From positions 1 through 23,592 of the forward strand of contig DGOW01000059.1 of the NCBI GenBank assembly GCA_002390225.1: a DNA stretch of 23,592 nt. The letters run 5' to 3'. Positions 7,431 through 15,494 of the stretch are shown here, one piece after another. The stretch comes from Gemmatimonadales bacterium UBA4456 (GTDB lineage: Bacteria; Gemmatimonadota; Gemmatimonadetes; Longimicrobiales; Gaopeijiaceae). Position 1 is the first letter of the stretch. The number at the start of each line of letters is the position of its first letter. Under the pieces are notes generated by a model, which worked only from the letters and a program-made list of their open reading frames with translations, had not been told where the DNA came from and did no database searches. A program made the translations under genes and the position numbers.

Positions 7431-8684
7431 ATGAAGGTCGTTCTTGGATACTCTGGCGGGCTCGACACATCCGTGATCGTGCCCTGGCTCAAGGAGAATT
7501 ACGCTGCCGAGGTCGTGTGTATGGCGGGCGACGTGGGTCAACCCGGAGGGCTGGAGGGGCTCGAGGCCAAGGCACTGCGCACTGGGGCGTCCGCCTTTTA
7601 CGGTGAGGATCTTCGACAGGAGTTCGTCGAGGATTTTGTCTTTCCGACTCTGAAAATCGGTGCGGTGTACGGGCGTACCTACCTGCTGGGCACGGCGATG
7701 GCCCGGCCGATCCTGGGACGTCGCCAAGTGGAAGTGGCCCGGATCGTTGGCGCGGATGCGGTCGCTCATGGCTGTACCGGGAAAGGCAACGACCAGATTC
7801 GGTTCGAGCTTTCCTACGCGGCTCTCGGGCCGGATCTGGAGGTGATCGCTCCGTGGCGGGAATGGGATCTGCACTCTCGTGAAGATTGCCTGGCATATGC
7901 GCGGGCCCGGAAGATTCCACTGGAGGGTGTCGATGAATCCAAGCTGTATTCACGCGACGAGAACCTCTGGCATATCTCGCACGAAGGCGGTCCTCTCGAG
8001 GATCCTGCATGGGAGCCAGACGAGTCGACGTACCTGTGGACAGTCGCCCCGGAACTGGCCCCGGACGAAGCTGAGCGCGTCACGATCGGATTTGAGGCCG
8101 GGGTACCGGTATCCGTCGACGGTGATGCTCTGGACGCCGTGGAACTCCTGACGCTGCTCAACCGGATCGGTTCCCGCCACGGGGTCGGTCGAGCGGACCT
8201 TGTCGAAAACCGACTGGTGGGCATGAAGTCGCGCGGCGTATACGAAACGCCCGGGGGCACGATCCTGTATGCGGCGCTGAAGGACCTCGAGGCGATCACC
8301 ATCGATCGGCGTACGGAGGGGCTCAAAGACGAGCTGGCCGCACGCTGGGCGGACATGTTGTACGAAGGACGCTGGTGGACGCCAGAGCGGTACGCGCTGC
8401 AGGCCACCTCCGATGTCATGAGTGCGACCGTCACAGGCAGCGTCACCGTGAAGCTCTTCAAGGGCTCGGCGACCGCGGTGTCGCGGACTAGTCCGGTCTC
8501 GCTCTACCGAGAGGATCTTGCGAGTTTCGGGCATGCCGTCACGTACGACCATGCCGATGCAGCCGGGTTCATCCGGCTCTTCGGACTCCCCATTCGGGCC
8601 GCTGCTGCGGTCGAGAGGGGCGCGAACACTCCCGATGCGGTCACATGTCTCATTGAGGAGGTCGCGGAAGCGGGCGCGGCCTGA
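7431..8684 (+). CDS. argG: Argininosuccinate synthase
   Basis: 417 residues from ATG 7431, preceded by a very strong Shine-Dalgarno (GGGGGGAGGAAGG, 7417-7429). Joins citrulline and aspartate using ATP to form argininosuccinate, the seventh step of arginine synthesis, in the cytoplasm. The PP-loop ATP pyrophosphatase motif SGGLDTS is at residues 8-14; family segments GCTGKGNDQIRFE, the EGGPLEDP and PGGTILYAAL regions are all present, and the length is normal for the bacterial tetrameric enzyme. argH follows after about 60 nt on the same strand, so the last two pathway steps form one unit. Upstream lie ARG boxes and a terminator-like leader, indicating repression by arginine and perhaps attenuation. 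Confidence 0.97.
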   Translation: MKVVLGYSGGLDTSVIVPWLKENYAAEVVCMAGDVGQPGGLEGLEAKALRTGASAFYGEDLRQEFVEDFVFPTLKIGAVYGRTYLLGTAMARPILGRRQVEVARIVGADAVAHGCTGKGNDQIRFELSYAALGPDLEVIAPWREWDLHSREDCLAYARARKIPLEGVDESKLYSRDENLWHISHEGGPLEDPAWEPDESTYLWTVAPELAPDEAERVTIGFEAGVPVSVDGDALDAVELLTLLNRIGSRHGVGRADLVENRLVGMKSRGVYETPGGTILYAALKDLEAITIDRRTEGLKDELAARWADMLYEGRWWTPERYALQATSDVMSATVTGSVTVKLFKGSATAVSRTSPVSLYREDLASFGHAVTYDHADAAGFIRLFGLPIRAAAAVERGANTPDAVTCLIEEVAEAGAA

Positions 8685-8703
8685 CGGCGCGAAGCGACAA
8701 CTG

Positions 8704-8723
8704 GCGCCCCGTTTTCGGGGTGC
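8704..8723 (+). promoter_or_regulatory. Small stem-loop between argG and argH
   Basis: GCGCCCCG (8704-8711) pairs with CGGGGTGC (8716-8723) across a TTTT loop: 8 bp with one G-T wobble. It has no T tract after it. It may tune relative argG and argH expression or block endonucleolytic decay; it overlaps the alternative GTG start of argH at 8720, which is another reason to prefer ATG 8747. Confidence 0.4.
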
Positions 8724-8746
8724 TTCACTGCGAACGGTGGGACCTC

Positions 8747-10132
8747 ATGAGTGACGAAGCCGGCGCCCTCTGGGGCGGACGATTCGAGGAAGGGATGGCA
8801 CCCGAGATGGTGCCGTTCAACCTGAGTCTCGGGATCGACCAGCGTCTCTGGCGAGAGGACGTTCGCGGCAGTGTGGCGTGGGCCAGGGCAATCGGCGGGG
8901 CTGGTGTGCTCACCGACGATGAAGTGACGGCGCTTGTTGAAGGGTTGGCGCAGGTGGCCGAGCGCATCGAAAACGACGGCCTCATAGACGCACCTGAAGA
9001 AGACATACACTCGGTGATCGAACGGATGTTGGGGGAGGAAGCCGGACCCGTAGCGGGCAAGCTGCACACTGCTCGTTCACGAAACGATCAATCATCGACC
9101 GGCGTCCGACTGTACGGCATGGCCGCCGCCGATCGAACCATCGATCAACTCGGGGAGTTCGCCGACGCGCTGCACACGCTCGCCACGTCCGGTCGCGATA
9201 TCATCATGCCGGGGTACACACACCTGCAGCAGGCCCAGCCCGTACGTGCGGCTCAGTGGGCCCTCAGTCATCTTTTTCCCGTACTCAGGGACATCGAGCG
9301 GATGAAGGCTGCTCGTCAGGCGGCCGCTGTGCTTCCGCTGGGGTCTGGAGCGATCGCGGGTTGCCCGTTCCCGATCGACCGCGAGGCAATTTGCGACGAG
9401 CTCGGTTTCGATCGGGTGAGCGAAAATTCCATCGACTCGGTGTCGGACCGTGACTGGATATGTGACTTCGTGTACGCCGGAGCGATGATCGGTGTGCACC
9501 TCTCTAGGCTTTCGGAAGACTTGATCCTCTTCTCGAGTGTCGAGTTCGGCTTCGTACGGCTGTCGGACGGGTTCAGCACCGGATCCAGCCTGATGCCGCA
9601 GAAGCGCAATCCTGACGTGGCAGAATTAGGGAGAGGGAAGGCTGGTCGCCTGATCGGAAACCTCATGTCGATCCTGACCCTTCTGAAGGGACTGCCGACG
9701 AGCTACAACCGGGATCTTCAGGAGGACAAGGAGTCGCTTTTCGACACCATCGACACGCTAACGCTGACGCTGCCGGCGCTGAGTGGAGCCGTCGCTACTG
9801 CGGTCTTCCAGGAGAAGCGCATGACCGAGGTCATGGACACCCAGCTTCTTGCGACAGATCTGGCGGACTACCTGGTCCGCCGCGGAGTGCCGTTCCGCAC
9901 GACGCACGAAGTCGTGGGACGCCTCGTGCGCACAGCTGAACAACGTGGCGTCCCGCTGTCCGAGCTTGGACTCGACGACTTCTCCGCAGCGAACTCTGCG
10001 TTCAGCACGGACGTCTTCGAGGTCTTCAATTGGGTCGCGTCCGTGGATGCGCGGTCGGCAGCTGGGGGGACGGCGTTGACGGCCGTGGATGCACAGCTGG
10101 CAGAGGCCCGCGCGCGGATTGACGGCCCATGA
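8747..10132 (+). CDS. argH: Argininosuccinate lyase
   Basis: 461 residues from ATG 8747, with GGTGGGA as a plausible ribosome site; a GTG at 8720 in the same frame lies inside a stem-loop and adds nine unconserved residues. Cleaves argininosuccinate to arginine and fumarate. A member of the fumarase/aspartase superfamily: the N-terminal ALWGGRFEEG, the HTARSRNDQ segment with the conserved His-Ser-Asn cluster, the TH-LQ-AQP segment, and the signature GSSLMPQKRN at residues 279-288 containing the catalytic flexible-loop serine. Length matches E. coli ArgH (457). Follows argG in the same transcription unit and shares its control. No anomaly seen. Confidence 0.97.
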   Translation: MSDEAGALWGGRFEEGMAPEMVPFNLSLGIDQRLWREDVRGSVAWARAIGGAGVLTDDEVTALVEGLAQVAERIENDGLIDAPEEDIHSVIERMLGEEAGPVAGKLHTARSRNDQSSTGVRLYGMAAADRTIDQLGEFADALHTLATSGRDIIMPGYTHLQQAQPVRAAQWALSHLFPVLRDIERMKAARQAAAVLPLGSGAIAGCPFPIDREAICDELGFDRVSENSIDSVSDRDWICDFVYAGAMIGVHLSRLSEDLILFSSVEFGFVRLSDGFSTGSSLMPQKRNPDVAELGRGKAGRLIGNLMSILTLLKGLPTSYNRDLQEDKESLFDTIDTLTLTLPALSGAVATAVFQEKRMTEVMDTQLLATDLADYLVRRGVPFRTTHEVVGRLVRTAEQRGVPLSELGLDDFSAANSAFSTDVFEVFNWVASVDARSAAGGTALTAVDAQLAEARARIDGP

Positions 10133-10262
10133 GCCAGTGTCCGTTCTCCTCGTCCGAGATTGCGCCGCGAAGCCAACTGGTTTCCCAGCTCGACCGTGCG
10201 TAGGTTTGCGCGGCTGAAAACCCTCTGTGCGAGTTGCCACCCGACGTGACGGACCTCTTCGG

Positions 10263-10976
10263 TTGAACGCCGAGACGCTCAAGCGCGTAGCCGCTGCGAA
10301 GGCCCTGGAATCGGTCGAGAGCGGCATGGCTCTCGGTCTCGGCACGGGAAGCACGGTGTGGCACTTTGTCGACCTGCTTGGAGAGGCCCTCGGTGCAGGT
10401 CGCCTCGATGGTATCGTCGGTGTCCCCACCTCGGTCCAGACCGAACGTCAGGCGCTCGATGCCGGAATCCCTCTCATCGAGTTGGGTTCCCGTGAGACAC
10501 TCGATCTGACCATTGACGGTGCAGACGAGGTCGCACCGGGGCTGGATCTGATCAAAGGCCTCGGGGCGGCGTTGCTCCGCGAAAAGATGGTTGCCCAGGC
10601 ATCGAAGCGCTTGATCATAATCTCCGACGACAGCAAGCTGGTCCCGCAGTTGGGGGTCAAGGTTCCGCTCCCGGTTGAGGTCGTCGACTGGTCGGTCGAT
10701 GCGCTGCAGATGTTCATCGAAGGGACTGGCGCAACGGTCCAGCTTCGCTTCGACGCCGACGGTAACGTCGTGAGAAGTGACAACGGCAACGTGTTTCTCG
10801 ATGCCCGTTACCCCAATGGCATCGATGACCCCGCAGCCCTGGAACGGCGCCTCCTGTACCGGGCCGGCATCGTGGATACGGGCTTTTTCCTCGGAATGGC
10901 GGAGGCGGCGGTCATCGCAGGTAAGGATGGCGCCTACACGCTCACAACTGAATCGCCCATCACGGCTCGCCCATGA
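10263..10976 (+). CDS. rpiA: Ribose-5-phosphate isomerase A
   Basis: About 237 residues from TTG 10263, chosen because LNAETLKRVAAAKALESV aligns with the start of known RpiA (M-x-x-x-E-L-K-x-x-x-...-A). A GTG at 10227 is an alternative adding 12 residues; neither has a strong ribosome site. Interconverts ribose 5-phosphate and ribulose 5-phosphate in the pentose phosphate pathway. Visible motifs are the phosphate loop GLGTGSTVWHF, VPTSVQTE, TIDGADEV with the catalytic acid, KGLGAALLREK with the catalytic lysine, and NGNVFLDARY. The stop overlaps the rpe start by 4 nt (ATGA), making a two-gene pentose phosphate unit. Confidence 0.93.
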   Translation: MNAETLKRVAAAKALESVESGMALGLGTGSTVWHFVDLLGEALGAGRLDGIVGVPTSVQTERQALDAGIPLIELGSRETLDLTIDGADEVAPGLDLIKGLGAALLREKMVAQASKRLIIISDDSKLVPQLGVKVPLPVEVVDWSVDALQMFIEGTGATVQLRFDADGNVVRSDNGNVFLDARYPNGIDDPAALERRLLYRAGIVDTGFFLGMAEAAVIAGKDGAYTLTTESPITARP

Positions 10977-11629
10977 AAATTGCACCTTCGATTCTGTCGG
11001 CTGACTTTGGCCGACTCTCTGAAGACATCGAGGCCGTGGTGGAGGGAGGCGCCGACTGGATTCATGTCGATGTGATGGACGGTCACTTCGTGCCCAACAT
11101 CACGATCGGTCCGCTCACGGTGGAGGCGGCTCGCCGTTCGACCGATCTACCGCTCGACGTGCACCTCATGATCGAGAATCCTGATCGCTATCTGGAAGAC
11201 TTCGTCGGGGCAGGGGCCGACGTGGTAACCGTCCACCAGGAGGCATGTCCGCACCTTCACCGCACCCTGCAGAAGATCCGTGAACTCGGTGCAAAAGCGG
11301 GTGTGGCGGTGAATCCCGCGACCTCGCTGGAGACCGTTCGCGATGTGCTGCATGACCTGGATCTGCTGCTCGTCATGTCCGTAAACCCCGGCTTTGGCGG
11401 TCAATCGTATATCGAAGCGAGCACGGACAAGCTCGCACGAGCTCGCGTGATGCTCGATGCGATTGAATCGGATGCCGAGCTGGAGGTCGATGGTGGGGCG
11501 ACCGCGAGCAATGTCGCGTCGATCGTGGGTGCTGGTGCGACGGTGGTGGTCGCTGGCTCCGCCGTGTACCGGCACCCGGACGGAGCCGCATCGGGCGTCC
11601 GCGCGATCCGCTCGGCGGCGGGCGTGTGA
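10973..11629 (+). CDS. rpe: Ribulose-phosphate 3-epimerase
   Basis: 218 residues from ATG 10973, overlapping the rpiA stop. A TIM barrel that interconverts ribulose 5-phosphate and xylulose 5-phosphate. Family motifs are in order: KIAPSILSADFGRL at the N-terminus, WIHVDVMDGHFVPNITIGP with the metal-binding His and catalytic Asp, LDVHLMIENPD, VTVHQEA, VMSVNPGFGGQ and EVDGGATASN with the second catalytic Asp, then GATVVVAGSAVY for phosphate binding. Length is typical. Coupled translation with rpiA suits their consecutive roles. Confidence 0.96.
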   Translation: MKIAPSILSADFGRLSEDIEAVVEGGADWIHVDVMDGHFVPNITIGPLTVEAARRSTDLPLDVHLMIENPDRYLEDFVGAGADVVTVHQEACPHLHRTLQKIRELGAKAGVAVNPATSLETVRDVLHDLDLLLVMSVNPGFGGQSYIEASTDKLARARVMLDAIESDAELEVDGGATASNVASIVGAGATVVVAGSAVYRHPDGAASGVRAIRSAAGV

Positions 11630-11690
11630 GCACGATCGCGAACATGCTCGAGGCTTCGTTTCAAACGAGTAGTCGCTGAGTACCTACGAC

Positions 11691-12431
11691 GTGGGCGCGA
11701 TCCTGGGCCTCCTGAGTGTACTCCTCCGTTCGCTCGTCCCCGATATGGCTGTCGCAGCTCAGGCGTCTGGAGTGGCGCTCATGGTCGGCCTGACAGGAGC
11801 CTGGTGGGTTGGGCGACTTCGGTCCGCCGGTATGCGTGTCGCGTACACACGGAAAATCTTTCATGTCATTGTCTTCACCTCGGCGGCTGGAGTGAATGCG
11901 GTGCTCGGGCTTCCCGGCACCATGGCGTTCGGGGCGGTGGTGGCTGGTCTGGTGCTCATCGCGGTGTGGCTGGGGGACGGCTTCCCATTTTACGAGGCGA
12001 TGGCGAGAGACCGAGATCGGCCTCGTCGAAGCTTCTTCATCATGGTGCCGATGATCACCACCGCCGTTGGTGGACTGGCTTCGTCGCTTATCGCTGGTCC
12101 GTTTGCATCGGTTGGTTATCTCGCTGCGGGGTGGGGCGACGCGGTCGGTGAGCCAGCTGGAGCGAGATGGGGGAAGCACCGATATCGTGTGCCCTCCCTG
12201 GTGGGTGTGCCGGCGACCCGCAGCGTAGAGGGCTCGATTGCGGTTTTTCTCGTCTCGACGTTTGGCTCGGGCGTCGCCCTGGCGTCTCTCGACTTGGGCT
12301 GGCACGCCGTGTGGGGTGGACTTCTGTGCGGTGCCTCTGCCGCACTCGTGGAGGCAGCCAGCAACCACGGGATCGATAACCTCACCGTACAGCTGATCCC
12401 GTCCATCCTGGCGGCCTGGCTCTTCGCTTAA
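11691..12431 (+). CDS. Phytol/polyprenol (dolichol) kinase-family membrane protein
   Basis: 246 residues from GTG 11691 (an in-frame TAG at 11670 limits upstream choices). About six or seven hydrophobic segments make it an integral inner-membrane protein. It carries the SEC59/VTE5/DGK1 family marks: RKIFH in the first loop, GWGDAVGEPAGARWG followed by RSVEGS (the nucleotide-binding region of CTP-dependent lipid kinases), and a C-terminal E...SNHGIDNLTVQL. These enzymes phosphorylate long-chain alcohols such as phytol, farnesol, dolichol or diacylglycerol, usually with CTP. Its position one gene from a carotenoid operon suggests a prenyl alcohol substrate, for example salvage of geranylgeraniol, but that is inference. 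It lies 60 nt after rpe on the same strand and may be co-transcribed. Confidence 0.78.
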   Translation: MGAILGLLSVLLRSLVPDMAVAAQASGVALMVGLTGAWWVGRLRSAGMRVAYTRKIFHVIVFTSAAGVNAVLGLPGTMAFGAVVAGLVLIAVWLGDGFPFYEAMARDRDRPRRSFFIMVPMITTAVGGLASSLIAGPFASVGYLAAGWGDAVGEPAGARWGKHRYRVPSLVGVPATRSVEGSIAVFLVSTFGSGVALASLDLGWHAVWGGLLCGASAALVEAASNHGIDNLTVQLIPSILAAWLFA

Positions 12432-12526
12432 CGCGGTCCTGCGCATGTCTCGATGACGATGTGGCGACAGATGACTCTCTTGGGGCTAAAATGTCGTCGA
12501 TCGTCCTGCCTCTCTGTTGGTGCTCA

Positions 12527-13906
12527 ATGCGTTATAAGTACAAGACAACAATCCCCGATGTTGGGCCTGAAGAGGTCTTCGACTGGCATGAGCGGCCGGG
12601 GGCGCTCGAGCGCCTCACGCCACCGTGGGGTGACGTCGAGGTCGTGTCCCGCTCCGGCGGCATACGGGACGGGGGAAAGATCAGCTTACGGATCCGCAGG
12701 GGCCCGACAGCCTTCCGCTGGGACCTGACCCACAAGGACTACATTCGTGGGCGTCAGTTCCGCGACGAACAGGTATCCGGCCCGATGAAGCACTGGTCGC
12801 ACAGGCACCTGTTCGAGCCCGCGGAGGGAGGCGGGACGCTCGCACGTGACGAAATCGACATGGAGCCCCCACTCGGCTTTGCCGGAAGGGCAATCGGTCC
12901 CGGTTTCGTGAAGCGGGAGTTGGATCGACTCTTTGCATTCCGCTACCAGCGGCTGTTTACTGATCTGGCCCGGCACCGGGCGTTTGCCCATCAGAAGCGC
13001 CTGTCGGTTGCGATCACCGGTGCGTCTGGCTTGGTGGGGTCTAACCTGCGCCACTTCCTGACGACCGGCGGCCACGAAGTCGTTCGGCTCGTGCGGGACT
13101 CTCGCAAGATGAGCGAGGGGGACGTCTTCTGGAATCCAGCCACCGGCGTCCTCGACGAGAAGGCGCTTCAGCGCGTGGACGCAGTGGTGCACCTGGCCGG
13201 CACCTCGATTGCGTCCGGGCGATGGACGGAAGCACGGAAGCGCTCGATCAAGCAGAGCCGTATCCGCGGAACGGAACTCATCGCCCGTACGCTCGCGAAC
13301 ATGAAGAACGGTCCACGGGTGCTCATTTCAGCCTCCGCAGTCGGCTACTACGGGGATCGTGGAGCGGAGGTGCTCAACGAATCGACCTCACCCGGTCGTG
13401 GATTTCTCGCTGAAGTGTGTCGAGGCTGGGAGGGGGCTACCACATCTGCTGAGCGAGCAGGTGTTCGTGTTGTCAATCTGAGGATGGGCGTCGTGCTGTC
13501 CCCGAATGGTGGTGCGCTCGGCCAGATGCTTCTGCCGTTCAAGATGGGGGCGGGGGGCAGGATCGGATCCGGCAAGCAGTACATGAGCTGGATCGATCTC
13601 GACGATCTCGTGGGGCTGATCCAGCACACACTCTACGACGACTCGCTTCACGGCCCCGTGAACGCGACGGCGCCGACTCCGGTACCGAACGCCGCGTTCA
13701 CGTCGGCCCTAGGTCGTGCGCTCGGACGGCCCACCGTCGTTCCCGTCCCCGGGTTCGCGGTGAAGGCGGCCTTCGGTGAGCTGGGGACGGAGGCCCTCCT
13801 GTGGGGACAGCGCGTACGTCCCGAGAAGGCCCTCAACAGCGGCTTCGAGTTCTTCTACAAGGGAGTTGAAGACTCTCTTCGCTTTCAGCTCGGGCGGGTC
13901 GAATAG
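12527..13906 (+). CDS. SRPBCC domain fused to SDR39U1/TIGR01777-type epimerase
   Basis: 459 residues from ATG 12527 (MRYKYKTTIPDVG...); earlier in-frame ATGs at 12461 and 12491 add unconserved residues. Residues about 1-160 form an SRPBCC (START-like) ligand-binding domain, recognisable from FDWHERPGALERLTPPW and MKHWSHRHLFEP. Residues about 172-459 form an extended short-chain dehydrogenase: VAITGASGLVGSNL (NAD(P) Rossmann loop), VHLAGTSIASGRWTEARK, ISASAVGYYGDRG with the catalytic Tyr region, LRMGVVLSPNGGAL and SWIDLDDL. This two-domain form is widespread but its substrate is unknown. It converges on crtI, the two stop codons being 1 nt apart. Similar proteins recur near LitR/CarH light-response genes in other bacteria, to my recollection, which fits the neighbour here. 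Confidence 0.88.
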   Translation: MRYKYKTTIPDVGPEEVFDWHERPGALERLTPPWGDVEVVSRSGGIRDGGKISLRIRRGPTAFRWDLTHKDYIRGRQFRDEQVSGPMKHWSHRHLFEPAEGGGTLARDEIDMEPPLGFAGRAIGPGFVKRELDRLFAFRYQRLFTDLARHRAFAHQKRLSVAITGASGLVGSNLRHFLTTGGHEVVRLVRDSRKMSEGDVFWNPATGVLDEKALQRVDAVVHLAGTSIASGRWTEARKRSIKQSRIRGTELIARTLANMKNGPRVLISASAVGYYGDRGAEVLNESTSPGRGFLAEVCRGWEGATTSAERAGVRVVNLRMGVVLSPNGGALGQMLLPFKMGAGGRIGSGKQYMSWIDLDDLVGLIQHTLYDDSLHGPVNATAPTPVPNAAFTSALGRALGRPTVVPVPGFAVKAAFGELGTEALLWGQRVRPEKALNSGFEFFYKGVEDSLRFQLGRVE

Positions 13907-13907
13907 C

Positions 13908-15494
13908 TCAGTCGCCACCGACACCGGCGGATTCATCCAGGGAAGGTACGATCCTGGACTTGATCTCCGGATCCAGTGCGACTGTTCCCCGATCGCTCCA
14001 CGACCACTGGTCCGGGAGTCCGCGGTCTGCAGCAATACAGCCGTAGGTGGTCTCGGCACTCAGAATCACACCCGGCACACCGGCGCCCGGGTGGGTTCCC
14101 GCACCGACCAGATACAGACCGTCAACGTCTTCGCTGCGGTTCTGGGGTCTGAACCACGCGGTCTGAAAGAGCTTGGGCTCGATTGCGAACGCGTTACCCC
14201 ATGTCGCGTTCAGTTCGCTCTCGAAGTCCTGCGGCGTGAACACGTGCAGAACCTCCATTTCCTCGCGTAAATCCTCAAGACCCCATTCCTCGAGGAAGTC
14301 GATGACCTTATCGGTGAACGGCTGCCTCATCTCGTCCCAGTCGATGCCGGACCGCTGGTTTGCGACCGGGACCAGAACGTACATACTCTCGCCCCCCGCC
14401 GGGGCCATGCTGGGATCTGTGCGGGTGGGTGCGTGCAGGTACATCGAAAAATCGTCCGGGAGCGTCTTCGCATCGAAGATGTCAGCCAGCAGTCCCTTGT
14501 AGCGTTCGGTCAGAATCAGCGTGTGGTGCTCGAGCTGCGGATACTGACGACGTGTGCCGATGTACAGCAGAAAGCAGCTCATCGCCCAGTCCTGACGATC
14601 GAGTCGCCGGTCGTTCCAGTGACTCCGGTCGGTCGACGAAACGAGATGACCGTACGTGTGCCCGGGGTCCGCGTTGCTCACTACGAAATCGGCAGGGTAG
14701 TCGCAGGACTTCGTGCGGACGCCCGTCGCCTTTCCCTCGGACACGAGAATTTCTTCGACCTCCGAGCCGGTTTCGATTGTGCCGCCAAGCTCGGTGAAGA
14801 GCTGCGCCATCGCCTCGACGACAGAGTACATACCGCCTCGGGTGAACCAGACCCCTCCTTCGCGCTCGAGGAACGGGATCATGAGATAGATCGACGGCGT
14901 CCTGAAGGGATTCCCACCGACGAAGAGAGGGTGGAACGAGAAAATGAAGCGGTGCCGAAAGTCCTTGAAGAACCGGTTTACGAACATCGTGACGGGCAGG
15001 AAGGCTTTCAGCTTCAGGACTCGTGGCATAAAGCGGAGCATGGATTCGATCGTGTCGAAGGGCTTCGAACCAAGCCGGTCTCCGATGACCGAGTCATAGA
15101 TGGGCTTCACCGCATTTAGAAAGCGATCCAGGTTGGCGGCGTCATTCTTGTTGAAGCGCGCCATCTGTGCCCGCATACGCTCAAGATCGCCCACATAGTC
15201 GATGTGAGATTGGTCGTGAAAGTAGATGCGGTAGTACGGATCGAGTGGGACCAGGTCGACATAGTCCGTGACGCGACGACCGCCAGCCCGAAATACGGAA
15301 TCGATGAGTTCCGGCGCCGTGATGAGGCTCGGGCCCATGTCGAACGTGTAGCCCAAGTCTTTCAGTTGGTACGCTCGCCCCCCGAGCTTCTCACGCTTCT
15401 CTACCAGAGTGACGTCAACCCCGGCTGCCTGCAGCCGGATGGCACATGACAATCCACCGAACCCACTTCCAATGACGACGGCCCGTTCACTCAT
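13908..15494 (-). CDS. crtI: Phytoene desaturase (CrtI family)
   Basis: 528 residues from ATG 15494, whose ATGA overlaps the stop of the upstream fusion gene by 4 nt. An FAD-dependent CrtI-type desaturase: residues 6-14 give the Rossmann loop VVIGSGFGG, followed by VTLVEKREKLGGRAY and FDMGPSLITAP, and the C-terminal DGLYLVGAGTHPGAGVPG closes the FAD site as in bacterial CrtI. Length is in the usual 490-530 range. Inserts up to four double bonds into phytoene to yield neurosporene or lycopene at the membrane. The number of steps cannot be read from sequence. It is the last gene of the carH-cruF-crtEB-crtI operon, about 20 residues longer at the C-terminus than a minimal CrtI, and no terminator lies beyond it. 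Confidence 0.94.
   Translation of the reverse strand: MSERAVVIGSGFGGLSCAIRLQAAGVDVTLVEKREKLGGRAYQLKDLGYTFDMGPSLITAPELIDSVFRAGGRRVTDYVDLVPLDPYYRIYFHDQSHIDYVGDLERMRAQMARFNKNDAANLDRFLNAVKPIYDSVIGDRLGSKPFDTIESMLRFMPRVLKLKAFLPVTMFVNRFFKDFRHRFIFSFHPLFVGGNPFRTPSIYLMIPFLEREGGVWFTRGGMYSVVEAMAQLFTELGGTIETGSEVEEILVSEGKATGVRTKSCDYPADFVVSNADPGHTYGHLVSSTDRSHWNDRRLDRQDWAMSCFLLYIGTRRQYPQLEHHTLILTERYKGLLADIFDAKTLPDDFSMYLHAPTRTDPSMAPAGGESMYVLVPVANQRSGIDWDEMRQPFTDKVIDFLEEWGLEDLREEMEVLHVFTPQDFESELNATWGNAFAIEPKLFQTAWFRPQNRSEDVDGLYLVGAGTHPGAGVPGVILSAETTYGCIAADRGLPDQWSWSDRGTVALDPEIKSRIVPSLDESAGVGGD

Noticed and set aside
10026..10985. 319-codon minus-strand frame across argH end and rpiA
   Set aside because: Overlaps two recognised plus-strand genes completely and shows no motif or start signal.
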